DNA of 64,000 nt, from contig CAWZYM010000200.1 of NCBI GenBank assembly GCA_963966185.1, forward strand, positions 175,042 through 239,041, written 5' to 3'. The stretch is from Rhabditoides inermis. Lineage: Eukaryota; Nematoda; Chromadorea; Rhabditida; Rhabditidae. Of this stretch, positions 53,901 through 64,000 are shown piece after piece (position 1 is the first letter of the stretch; each line of letters opens with the position of its first letter). The notes under the pieces are model-generated. The model saw nothing but the letters and a program-made list of their open reading frames with translations, was not told the origin of the DNA and made no database searches. The position numbers and the translations under genes are program-made.

Positions 53901-56048
53901 TTTTTCACCTCATTTGCATATGTCTATTTTTGGGCATGTCATAACTTTCGCTTAAGTGACAGTTGAGAGTTGGATTTCATAATTTTATTATCAATTCAGT
54001 CATATCATCTACTATGAATATTTTCAGAATTTTGACTAATTTCTGATTTTTCGCCTCTCGCCCTCCTCCCCTAAAATGTCCTATGGACTCTGTTTGTCAG
54101 CTGACGTACAGCTCTTACGGAACGACACTCAGAGATGTTCTTTCAGAGTTAAGGTTCTATGATCCCTGGAACGTCAGCATAAATCAGACATCTGATTTGC
54201 ATAAGTCCTTATATGGGTTCCATGAGAGGAACTTTGGACTTTGACTCGAAAACAGACTTTTTACTATAACTCAGTAACACTTTGAGGTAGAGGGTTCATA
54301 TTCTTACCATACAACAACCTAACTGAGACAAAAAGTTTAGTAAACAAAATATGTAAACAAGTAAACAAGTAAACAAATCATGTAATCAATCTCGGAAAAC
54401 TGAATAACTCTGTCAGTTTTGAAGGTATACACTTCATACTCATACCATAACACAAGTACACAAGTACATTTATGATAGTAAACAACTCATGTCAACAAGT
54501 AAACAAAGAAGTAAACAACATAAACTTCCATTTTGAAGGTGTTTAACGTGTACTAGACGGTGTTCTGAGTTCACATGTGTTGTTTACAAACAAAGTAAAC
54601 AAGTAAACAAAATAGTAAACAATCACAAATCGCATTTTAATGATATCTTACGTGTATTAGACCAAGTACTGAGTTTATATTTTGTGTTTACAAGTCATGT
54701 AAACAAGTAAACAAATTTGTGAACACAGTTGAGAGTTGGATTTCATTATTTAATTATTAATACACTCCTATCATCTACTATAAATATTTTCAGAATTTTA
54801 ACTAATTTTTGATTTTTCGCCTCTCTGCGCCCGCTGGCTCCCGTAAATTTGCTATGGCGTGTGTCTGTTTGTTTGTTTGTCCAGATGTCTCCAGCTCTAT
54901 GGCGTGGACCTAGCAACTTGCCCTTATAGAGTTAGAGTTGCTATAGTCCTGTGACGGTCGCGTTTACCTGGCATTTCATTTGCAAATTTCCTTATGTGGG
55001 TTCACTAAGAACTCTGGACTTAGAATCTGAAATTTATGACACTTCTATATGAACTCTGTTAGTTTTGGACCTAGATAGTTGATACTTGGTACAAGTATCA
55101 AGTAACAAAAGTTTGAAAATTTTCGTAAACAACAACAGTAAACAAGTGAACAAAAAAGTAAACAACTCCAAATCTCATTTCAAAGGTATCTAACATGTAC
55201 TAGACCGAGTACTGCCCACATTCTCGTGCAGCAAACGATCATCCTCACTCCCTTTACTAGAACCAAATCGATTTCTTGGTTGCCGATTCCTTGGTTTGCA
55301 GGGTTTTATGCACTTTTCAACGATCACCACGTCTTCAGATTCAGTCGTGGTAGATCCTGAGAACTGTCAGTGATTCTAGACGTTCATCACTATACGTGCG
55401 ATTTTTCTCCAATCTGTATCACTTTTCTACGATTTATTACGAATTTTCAAAGTTTCCGGTTTGCAAAATTTTTGCACCCCGTAACTTTTTACTGAACGAG
55501 AGTTGAGGGATGTATTTTGTAATTTAATTATCAGTGCAATCATATCATCTACTATGAATATTTTCAGAATTTTAACTAATTTTTGAATTTTCCCCGATTC
55601 GCCTCTCTCCCCCCCTAAAATTTCAGATGGCGTTTGTTTGTTTGTTGTCCGCTCACGTACAGAGTTTCTGGTTAGAGATCTCGAGCTGACCTTCTAGACT
55701 TAAGCTAAGGTGGTCCATGAGACGGCACACCTAACTTTACATCTCATTTGCATATTTCCTTATAGGGGTTCACATGGAGAGTCAAATTTTTGATGGTCTC
55801 TAAAACTGTACTCAGCCAACGTACAGGAACCAAACTTGGCACTTATACTTAACTGGTTCGAGTCATCATAACCCAATCATATGATCTAATTTTTCACCTC
55901 ATTTGCATATGTCTATTTTTGGGCATGTCATAACTTTCGCTTAAGTGACAGTTGAGAGTTGGATTTCATAATTTTATTATCAATTCAGTCATATCATCTA
56001 CTATGAATATTTTCAGAATTTTGACTAATTTCTGATTTTTCGCCTCTC
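50987..56048 (+). repeat. Higher-order repeat copy 3 (uninterrupted)
   Basis: Module limits are A 50987-51753, B 51754-52535, C 52536-52976, D 52977-53619, C 53620-54059, A 54060-54826, B 54827-55608 and C 55609-56048. One private change, GATATATTACG for GATATCTTACG in the first A, is visible near 51571. Confidence 0.94.
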
Positions 56049-58392
56049 GCCCTCCTCCCCTAAAATGTCCTATGGACTCTGTTTGTCAGCTGACGTACAG
56101 CTCTTACGGAACGACACTCAGAGATGTTCTTTCAGAGTTAAGGTTCTATGATCCCTGGAACGTCAGCATAAATCAGACATCTGATTTGCATAAGTCCTTA
56201 TATGGGTTCCATGAGAGGAACTTTGGACTTTGACTCGAAAACAGACTTTTTACTATAACTCAGTAACACTTTGAGGTAGAGGGTTCATATTCTTACCATA
56301 CAACAACCTAACTGAGACAAAAAGTTTAGTAAACAAAATATGTAAACAAGTAAACAAGTAAACAAATCATGTAATCAATCTCGGAAAACTGAATAACTCT
56401 GTCAGTTTTGAAGGTATACACTTCATACTCATACCATAACACAAGTACACAAGTACATTTATGATAGTAAACAACTCATGTCAACAAGTAAACAAAGAAG
56501 TAAACAACATAAACTTCCATTTTGAAGGTGTTTAACGTGTACTAGACGGTGTTCTGAGTTCACATGTGTTGTTTACAAACAAAGTAAACAAGTAAACAAA
56601 ATAGTAAACAATCACAAATCGCATTTTAATGATATCTTACGTGTATTAGACCAAGTACTGAGTTTATATTTTGTGTTTACAAGTCATGTAAACAAGTAAA
56701 CAAATTTGTGAACACAGTTGAGAGTTGGATTTCATTATTTAATTATTAATACACTCCTATCATCTACTATAAATATTTTCAGAATTTTAACTAATTTTTG
56801 ATTTTTCGCCTCTCTGCGCCCGCTGGCTCCCGTAAATTTGCTATGGCGTGTGTCTGTTTGTTTGTTTGTCCAGATGTCTCCAGCTCTATGGCGTGGACCT
56901 AGCAACTTGCCCTTATAGAGTTAGAGTTGCTATAGTCCTGTGACGGTCGCGTTTACCTGGCATTTCATTTGCAAATTTCCTTATGTGGGTTCACTAAGAA
57001 CTCTGGACTTAGAATCTGAAATTTATGACACTTCTATATGAACTCTGTTAGTTTTGGACCTAGATAGTTGATACTTGGTACAAGTATCAAGTAACAAAAG
57101 TTTGAAAATTTTCGTAAACAACAACAGTAAACAAGTGAACAAAAAAGTAAACAACTCCAAATCTCATTTCAAAGGTATCTAACATGTACTAGACCGAGTA
57201 CTGCCCACATTCTCGTGCAGCAAACGATCATCCTCACTCCCTTTACTAGAACCAAATCGATTTCTTGGTTGCCGATTCCTTGGTTTGCAGGGTTTTATGC
57301 ACTTTTCAACGATCACCACGTCTTCAGATTCAGTCGTGGTAGATCCTGAGAACTGTCAGTGATTCTAGACGTTCATCACTATACGTGCGATTTTTCTCCA
57401 ATCTGTATCACTTTTCTACGATTTATTACGAATTTTCAAAGTTTCCGGTTTGCAAAATTTTTGCACCCCGTAACTTTTTACTGAACGAGAGTTGAGGGAT
57501 GTATTTTGTAATTTAATTATCAGTGCAATCATATCATCTACTATGAATATTTTCAGAATTTTAACTAATTTTTGAATTTTCCCCGATTCGCCTCTCTCCC
57601 CCCCTAAAATTTCAGATGGCGTTTGTTTGTTTGTTGTCCGCTCACGTACAGAGTTTCTGGTTAGAGATCTCGAGCTGACCTTCTAGACTTAAGCTAAGGT
57701 GGTCCATGAGACGGCACACCTAACTTTACATCTCATTTGCATATTTCCTTATAGGGGTTCACATGGAGAGTCAAATTTTTGATGGTCTCTAAAACTGTAC
57801 TCAGCCAACGTACAGGAACCAAACTTGGCACTTATACTTAACTGGTTCGAGTCATCATAACCCAATCATATGATCTAATTTTTCACCTCATTTGCATATG
57901 TCTATTTTTGGGCATGTCATAACTTTCGCTTAAGTGACAGTTGAGAGTTGGATTTCATAATTTTATTATCAATTCAGTCATATCATCTACTATGAATATT
58001 TTCAGAATTTTGACTAATTTCTGATTTTTCGCCTCTCTCCCCCCTAAAATGTCAGATGCCGTTTGTCCCACCTCAGAACTCATTACTCATTCAAGTCTCA
58101 GGGCTCTTCTTTTGGGGTTAAGCATCGTTAGGGTCTGGCACGCAATCGTTTCTTTGACACCTCATTTGCATATTCCATATTTGGTATAGAGAAATCTGGT
58201 CTGTAACTTTTGACTGAGCGAGAGTTGAGAGCTGGATTTTGTAATTTAATTATCACTACCTCAACACCTTTAACTGTGATTTTTTCCAGATTTTTATCTA
58301 ATTTTTGAATTTTTATTTATTTTCAAAATTTCACTTTTAATTACTCAGAATCACATTTAAATTAATCACTTGCTTCTTTTTGAAGCTAAAAG

Positions 58393-58408
58393 TAGGGACG
58401 GGCGCGTG
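58393..58408 (+). repeat. Left terminal inverted repeat of the hAT-like element
   Basis: TAGGGACGGGCGCGTG, preceded directly by the GCTAAAAG target duplication. Confidence 0.9.
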
Positions 58409-58981
58409 GGGGGAATATACTGGGTGGCTGGCGACATGCCTCCCCAATGGGAGTCGCGTAACGTGAGGGGTCACCCGAGAGAGTGATAGTAGCGCGCGCG
58501 GGCGATGCCGCGAGACACTCGCTATTATCAACCATTACATTCTTTATATCCCTCAGGCATAAGAAAGGGAGCATCACCTCAGACAGAGAATTCAATTATC
58601 TTCTCGTACATACCACATATGATTAGCATTCCAATCTCCGAGACCTCGCTATTGGCTCTCAAAGGGAGTGCACTCATTTTTGATGAACCTGTTTTTTGTT
58701 GTTTTTGAACATTGTATTTGTTTGGCCGTCTCTGTTCCAACGATTTCCAGTGGAAAACTGAATTGCCGTTCTAACTGTACCTTCCATTTGTTGATTCAAA
58801 AATCCCTAAAATTCCCATTTGACTTTTTGTAGAAAAGTTGACTGCTGACGACCATCATTTCTCTCTTCTTTTGTCATTTCCCATTCTTCATCTCTGCGTG
58901 GCGGCCAGGTCGTCTTTTATGTAAGGTTTCTATATAGGTTTTCTTCTGAAATAAATAACACACTTACATGTTTTCTCTACC
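58409..58981. other. Left internal spacer of the hAT-like element
   Basis: This is non-coding as far as I can see. The first ~110 bp is CG-rich (GTAGCGCGCGCGGGCGATGC near 58488). The remainder is AT-rich and ends with a possible polyadenylation signal, AATAAA, near 58950. The 67-codon frame starting at 58505 is opposed by frames on the other strand and has no recognisable motif. Confidence 0.5.
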
Positions 58982-59815
58982 TATACTTCTCAAGTCTCCT
59001 TTTTGTCATGCGCGCATCACACTCCATCCACCACATACCCATCTGATTCTCGCTTGATATCGATCACATATCGATTTGGCCGTATTTGTTCCATTTCATT
59101 CCTATAATTTACATCATATATTATAAAACCAAATAACTCTTATCCCCGCTATTTCAACCCTATACTTCCCAAGACTACTTTTTGTCATGCGCGCATCACA
59201 CTCCACCCACCACATACCCATCTGATTATCGCTTGATATCGATCACATATCGATTTGGCCGTATTTGTTCCATTTCATTCCTATAATTTACATCATATAT
59301 TATAAAACCAAATAACTCTTATCCCCGCTATTTCAACCCTATACTTCCCAAGACTACTTTTTGTCATGCGCGCATCACACTCCACCCACCACATACCCAT
59401 CTGATTATCGCTTGATATCGATCACATATCGATTTGGCCGTATTTGTTCCATTTCATTCCTATAATTTACATCATATATTATAAAACCAAATAACTCTTA
59501 TCCCCGCTATTTCAACCCTATACTTCCCAAGACTACTTTTTGTCATGCGCGCATCACACTCCACCCACCACATACCCATCTGATTATCGCTTGATATCGA
59601 TCACATATCGATTTGGCCGTATTTGTTCCATTTCATTCCTATAATTTACATCATATATTATAAAACCAAATAACTCTTATCCCCGCTATTTCAACCCTAT
59701 ACTCCCCAGGACTACTTTTTGTCATGCGCGCATCACACCCCACCCACCACATACCCATCTGATTCTCGCTTGATATCGATCACATATCGATTTGGCCGTC
59801 TTTGTTTCAATTCGT
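58982..59815 (+). repeat. 179-bp tandem repeat inside the hAT-like element (4 full + 1 partial copies)
   Basis: Copies start at 58982, 59161, 59340, 59519 and 59698, each exactly 179 bp apart. Each contains TTTTTGTCATGCGCGCATCA, CATACCCATCTGATT, two ATCGAT sites in CTTGATATCGATCACATATCG, and TTTGGCCGT. The three inner copies are almost identical and the outer two differ more (for example TACTTCTCAAGTCTCC and TACTCCCCAGGACTAC). The last copy fades after TTTGGCCGTCTTTG. The pattern fits expansion from the middle of the array. A single related TTTGGCCGTCTCTG is seen upstream near 58720. Confidence 0.95.
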
Positions 59816-59835
59816 TTTTTAGTTATAATAATAAC

Positions 59836-59950
59836 TCTTTTCAGGATGGATGAAGAAGAACTCAGACTCTCTTCGACCAAGACATCTCCACCGGTGATCT
59901 CCGCTTCGACTAGTTTAGTGTTTGTATTTATTTGTCTCGCGTGTACATAG
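59836..59950 (+). other. Exon-like fragment inside the hAT-like element
   Basis: A nematode-style acceptor, CTCTTTTCAG (ending 59844), is followed at 59846 by an ATG and a 34-codon open frame that ends with TAG at 59948-59950. The first half is acidic then serine/threonine/proline-rich (it starts MDEEELRLSSTK), and base composition there is higher in GC than its surroundings. It could be a captured or decayed terminal exon of a host gene, or chance. I do not recognise the peptide and it does not look like the end of a hAT transposase. Confidence 0.2.
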
Positions 59951-60352
59951 TTTATTATGATTGTTAATTTATTTGTTTGTTATTTTGAAACATATATTTA
60001 TTTTCGAAACTTCTTAATAAATTATTATTTGTTCAATAGAACTTTGTTTGTTACTCTATTGCACCATGTCAGAGCGGGGTTCTGTTTGTGTAGAGAGAGA
60101 GGAGAGAACACAGACGCGAGAGATCGCCTATGGCACTTTCTCATAAAAATGGTCCCGCCGCGACCAGATCGGCGGGATACTCTCGCGTTACGCGTCTCCA
60201 TGCAAATTCCTGGTCACAGAAAGTCTTCTAAATTAATTTATATCTCTTTTCATAGTGATTTTCGTCATTTTGTGTGTTAATATTTTCTTATTTTTTCGAG
60301 GTGCTCTATTTAATAGTGTTGTTCCCGACTCTCAGTGATGACTTTTGTGAAA
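59951..60352. other. Right internal spacer of the hAT-like element
   Basis: An AT-rich stretch is followed by a CG-rich block (60075-60215) with CGCCGCGACCAGATCGGCGG and CTCTCGCGTTACGCGTCTCC. In style this resembles the CGCGAC/TCTCGC motifs common between Caenorhabditis genes. The 107-codon open frame across 59957-60280 spans both halves, is largely AT-driven (F, Y, L and I rich at its start), and has no domain I can name, so I do not call it a gene. Confidence 0.45.
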
Positions 60353-60368
60353 CACGTGCCCGTCCCTA
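60353..60368 (-). repeat. Right terminal inverted repeat of the hAT-like element
   Basis: The reverse strand reads TAGGGACGGGCACGTG, one mismatch from the left end. It is followed by the second GCTAAAAG. Confidence 0.9.
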
Positions 60369-63092
60369 GCTAAAAGGTTCATACTCGGTACAGGTAACAA
60401 GTAAACAAGTTCAAATTTTTTGGTAAACAACAACAGTAGAAGATGGGTTGTTGGTTCCCACATTCTCGTGCAGAAAACGACCAAATTCACTCCCTTTACT
60501 AGAACCAAGTTCATTCCTTGGTTGACGATTCCTTAGTTTGCAGGGGTTTATGCACTTTGAACGATCACCACGTCTTCAGATTCAGTCGTGGTAGATCCTG
60601 AGAACTGTCTGTGATTCTAGACACGCTCCCCGCGCCTCCGCGGTCAAAGCCGATCGCCTCTCTCCCCCCCTAAAATTTCAGATGGCGTTTGTTTGTTTGT
60701 TGTCCGCTCACGTACAGAGTTTCTGGTTAGAGATCTCGAGCTGACCTTCTAGACTTAAGCTAAGGTGGTCCATGAGACGGCACACCTAACTTTACATCTC
60801 ATTTGCATATTTCCTTATAGGGGTTCACATGGAGAGTCAAATTTTTGATGGTCTCTAAAACTGTACTCAGCCAACGTACAGGAACCAAACTTGGCACTTA
60901 TACTTAACTGGTTCGAGTCATCATAACCCAATCATATGATCTTATTTTTCACCTCATTTGCATATGTCTATTTTTGGGCATGTCATAACTTTCGCTTAAG
61001 TGACAGTTGAGAGTTGGATTTCATAATTTTATTATCAATTCAGTCATATCATCTACTATGAATATTTTCAGAATTTTGACTAATTTCTGATTTTTCGCCT
61101 CTCGCCCTCCTCCCCTAAAATGTCCTATGGACTCTGTTTGTCAGCTGACGTACAGCTCTTACGGAACGACACTCAGAGATGTTCTTTCAGAGTTAAGGTT
61201 CTATGATCCCTGGAACGTCAGCATAAATCAGACATCTGATTTGCATAAGTCCTTATATGGGTTCCATGAGAGGAACTTTGGACTTTGACTCGAAAACAGA
61301 CTTTTTACTATAACTCAGTAACACTTTGAGGTAGAGGGTTCATATTCTTACCATACAACAACCTAACTGAGACAAAAAAATTAGTAAACAAAATATGTAA
61401 ACAAGTAAACAAGTAAACAAATCATGTAATCAATCTCGGAAAACTGAATAACTCTGTCAGTTTTGAAGGTATACACTTCATACTCATACCATAACACAAG
61501 TACACAAGTACATTTATGATAGTAAACAACTCATGTCAACAAGTAAACAAAGAAGTAAACAACATAAACTTCCATTTTGAAGGTGTTTAACGTGTACTAG
61601 ACGGTGTTCTGAGTTCACATGTGTTGTTTACAAACAAAGTAAACAAGTAAACAAAATAGTAAACAATCACAAATCGCATTTTAATGATATCTTACGTGTA
61701 TTAGACCAAGTACTGAGTTTATATTTTGTGTTTACAAGTCATGTAAACAAGTAAACAAATTTGTGAACACAGTTGAGAGTTGGATTTCATTATTTAATTA
61801 TTAATACACTCCTATCATCTACTATAAATATTTTCAGAATTTTAACTAATTTTTGATTTTTCGCCTCTCTGCGCCCGCTGGCTCCCGTAAATTTGCTATG
61901 GCGTGTGTCTGTTTGTTTGTTTGTCCAGATGTCTCCAGCTCTATGGCGTGGACCTAGCAACTTGCCCTTATAGAGTTAGAGTTGCTATAGTCCTGTGACG
62001 GTCGCGTTTACCTGGCATTTCATTTGCAAATTTCCTTATGTGGGTTCACTAAGAACTCTGGACTTAGAATCTGAAATTTATGACACTTCTATATGAACTC
62101 TGTTAGTTTTGGACCTAGATAGTTGATACTTGGTACAAGTATCAAGTAACAAAAGTTTGAAAATTTTCGTAAACAACAACAGTAAACAAGTGAACAAAAA
62201 AGTAAACAACTCCAAATCTCATTTCAAAGGTATCTAACATGTACTAGACCGAGTACTGCCCACATTCTCGTGCAGCAAACGATCATCCTCACTCCCTTTA
62301 CTAGAACCAAATCGATTTCTTGGTTGCCGATTCCTTGGTTTGCAGGGTTTTATGCACTTTTCAACGATCACCACGTCTTCAGATTCAGTCGTGGTAGATC
62401 CTGAGAACTGTCAGTGATTCTAGACGTTCATCACTATACGTGCGATTTTTCTCCAATCTGTATCACTTTTCTACGATTTATTACGAATTTTCAAAGTTTC
62501 CGGTTTGCAAAATTTTTGCACCCCGTAACTTTTTACTGAACGAGAGTTGAGGGATGTATTTTGTAATTTAATTATCAGTGCAATCATATCATCTACTATG
62601 AATATTTTCAGAATTTTAACTAATTTTTGAATTTTCCCCGATTCGCCTCTCTCCCCCCCTAAAATTTCAGATGGCGTTTGTTTGTTTGTTGTCCGCTCAC
62701 GTACAGAGTTTCTGGTTAGAGATCTCGAGCTGACCTTCTAGACTTAAGCTAAGGTGGTCCATGAGACGGCACACCTAACTTTACATCTCATTTGCATATT
62801 TCCTTATAGGGGTTCACATGGAGAGTCAAATTTTTGATGGTCTCTAAAACTGTACTCAGCCAACGTACAGGAACCAAACTTGGCACTTATACTTAACTGG
62901 TTCGAGTCATCATAACCCAATCATATGATCTAATTTTTAACCTCATTTGCATATGTCTATTTTTGGGCATGTCATAACTTTCGCTTAAGTGACAGTTGAG
63001 AGTTGGATTTCATAATTTTATTATCAATTCAGTCATATCATCTACTATGAATATTTTCAGAATTTTGACTAATTTCTGATTTTTCGCCTCTC

Positions 63093-64000
63093 GCCCTCCT
63101 CCCCTAAAATGTCCTATGGACTCTGTTTGTCAGCTGACGTACAGCTCTTACGGAACGACACTCAGAGATGTTCTTTCAGAGTTAAGGTTCTATGATCCCT
63201 GGAACGTCAGCATAAATCAGACATCTGATTTGCATAAGTCCTTATATGGGTTCCATGAGAGGAACTTTGGACTTTGACTCGAAAACAGACTTTTTACTAT
63301 AACTCAGTAACACTTTGAGGTAGAGGGTTCATATTCTTACCATACAACAACCTAACTGAGACAAAAAAATTAGTAAACAAAATATGTAAACAAGTAAACA
63401 AGTAAACAAATCATGTAATCAATCTCGGAAAACTGAATAACTCTGTCAGTTTTGAAGGTATACACTTCATACTCATACCATAACACAAGTACACAAGTAC
63501 ATTTATGATAGTAAACAACTCATGTCAACAAGTAAACAAAGAAGTAAACAACATAAACTTCCATTTTGAAGGTGTTTAACGTGTACTAGACGGTGTTCTG
63601 AGTTCACATGTGTTGTTTACAAACAAAGTAAACAAGTAAACAAAATAGTAAACAATCACAAATCGCATTTTAATGATATCTTACGTGTATTAGACCAAGT
63701 ACTGAGTTTATATTTTGTGTTTACAAGTCATGTAAACAAGTAAACAAATTTGTGAACACAGTTGAGAGTTGGATTTCATTATTTAATTATTAATACACTC
63801 CTATCATCTACTATAAATATTTTCAGAATTTTAACTAATTTTTGATTTTTCGCCTCTCTGCGCCCGCTGGCTCCCGTAAATTTGCTATGGCGTGTGTCTG
63901 TTTGTTTGTTTGTCCAGATGTCTCCAGCTCTATGGCGTGGACCTAGCAACTTGCCCTTATAGAGTTAGAGTTGCTATAGTCCTGTGACGGTCGCGTTTAC
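63093..64000 (+). repeat. Higher-order repeat copy 5 (partial, runs off the window)
   Basis: Module A is complete at 63093-63859 and module B is cut by the window edge at 63860-64000. The array therefore continues to the right. Confidence 0.93.

Larger units (their letters stand above)
58393..60368. mobile_element. 1976-bp hAT-like non-autonomous DNA transposon
   Basis: The element lies in module D of repeat copy 4. The sibling D modules read GAAGCTAAAAGGTTC, and here GCTAAAAG is present on both sides (58385-58392 and 60369-60376), a perfect 8-bp target duplication. The termini are inverted repeats of the form TAGGGACGGGCRCGTG (58393-58408 and 60353-60368; 15 of 16 bases pair). An 8-bp duplication with TAGGG-type ends fits the hAT superfamily; P-type elements also make 8-bp duplications. 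No transposase domain is visible; the open frames inside (67-107 codons) are AT-rich or overlap on opposite strands and look like chance. The ends are CG-rich, the interior is AT-rich, and it carries a 179-bp tandem repeat. It is absent from the other D modules, so it inserted recently. Confidence 0.92.
56049..63092 (+). repeat. Higher-order repeat copy 4, interrupted by a hAT-like element
   Basis: Module limits are A 56049-56815, B 56816-57597, C 57598-58038, D 58039-60663 (641 bp once the 1976-bp element and 8-bp duplication are removed), C 60664-61103, A 61104-61870, B 61871-62652 and C 62653-63092. Its second A module shares the variant ACAAAAAAATTAG with the next copy's first A, unlike copies 1-3. 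Confidence 0.93.
40021..64000 (+). repeat. Higher-order tandem array of four modules (A, B, C, D), ~5062-bp period
   Basis: The interval is a second tandem array unrelated to the satellite. Modules A (767 bp), B (782 bp), C (440/441 bp) and D (643 bp) occur in the fixed order A-B-C-D-C-A-B-C. Module A starts at 40021, 43935, 45924, 48998, 50987, 54060, 56049, 61104 and 63093. After the two transposon insertions are subtracted, the higher-order periods are 5062, 5063, 5062 and 5060 bp. The modules are diverged relatives of each other. Each opens near a C-rich tract then TAAAAT, most have an ATTTGCAT-like octamer, and they end with ATCTACTATRAATATTTTCAG, then CTAATTT and TCGCCTCTC. Different copies of the same module differ at only a handful of bases, so homogenisation is recent. 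No gene is seen. Confidence 0.96.

Noticed and set aside
58337..58708. Three overlapping frames of 64-69 codons on both strands at the left end of the hAT-like element
   Set aside because: They overlap on opposite strands and cross the terminal inverted repeat or lie in CG-rich subterminal DNA. No motif is recognised.
59957..60280. A 107-codon forward frame inside the hAT-like element
   Set aside because: It spans an AT-rich spacer and a CG-rich subterminal block with abrupt composition change, and shows no transposase motif.
60332..60514. A 60-codon reverse frame across the right end of the hAT-like element
   Set aside because: It crosses the transposon boundary into module D, so it cannot be an ancestral gene.
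40021..64000. Modules as tandem Helitrons
   Set aside because: Module ends show CCCTAAAAT but no clear TC start, no CTRR end next to T, and no consistent 3' hairpin, so I could not support it.
1..64000. Telomeric repeats or ribosomal RNA genes
   Set aside because: I saw no TTAGGC or TTAGGG tracts and nothing resembling 5S, 18S, 28S or spliced-leader RNA sequence.

Overview
The window is eukaryotic repeat DNA, and I see no convincing protein-coding or RNA gene in it. The setting looks like an animal genome, most likely a rhabditid nematode. This rests on TTTTCAG/TTTCAG acceptor-like strings, AT-rich spacer, and CG-rich subterminal sequence in one transposon that resembles Caenorhabditis intergenic DNA. 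The taxonomic call is an inference by eye, not a search result.

Region 1 (1-40020) is one uninterrupted head-to-tail satellite array. There are about 124 monomers of roughly 324 bp (common lengths 318-325), all on the same strand. Several monomer subtypes can be told apart: an L type, an F type, a short S type and a G type. Multi-unit blocks have been copied at several scales: a 648-bp dimer, 1292-bp and about 1.6-kb tandem duplications, and dispersed copies about 5.2 kb and 8.1 kb apart. This is the expected footprint of unequal exchange or amplification. The array stops abruptly at 40020/40021.

Region 2 (40021-64000, running off the right edge) is a second, unrelated tandem array. Four diverged modules, here named A (767 bp), B (782 bp), C (440/441 bp) and D (643 bp), are arranged as A-B-C-D-C-A-B-C. 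Together they form a near-identical higher-order repeat of about 5062 bp. Four complete copies and the start of a fifth are present. The A, B and D modules are packed with GTAAACA, the core forkhead/FOXO (DAF-16-type) binding sequence; I count about 158 occurrences in region 2.

Two mobile elements interrupt region 2, each in only one repeat copy, so both inserted after that copy was formed. The first (40530-41367) is an 838-bp foldback element with ~301-bp terminal inverted repeats, a TGA target duplication and tRNA-like A-box/B-box sequence in each arm. The second (58393-60368) is a 1976-bp hAT-like non-autonomous element with 16-bp terminal inverted repeats, a perfect 8-bp target duplication (GCTAAAAG) and an internal tandem repeat of 179-bp units. 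Because the uninterrupted sibling repeats give the exact empty site, both insertions are defined to the base.

No genes act together here. The likely biological relevance is chromosomal (satellite evolution, heterochromatin, possible transcription-factor titration) and in transposon biology.
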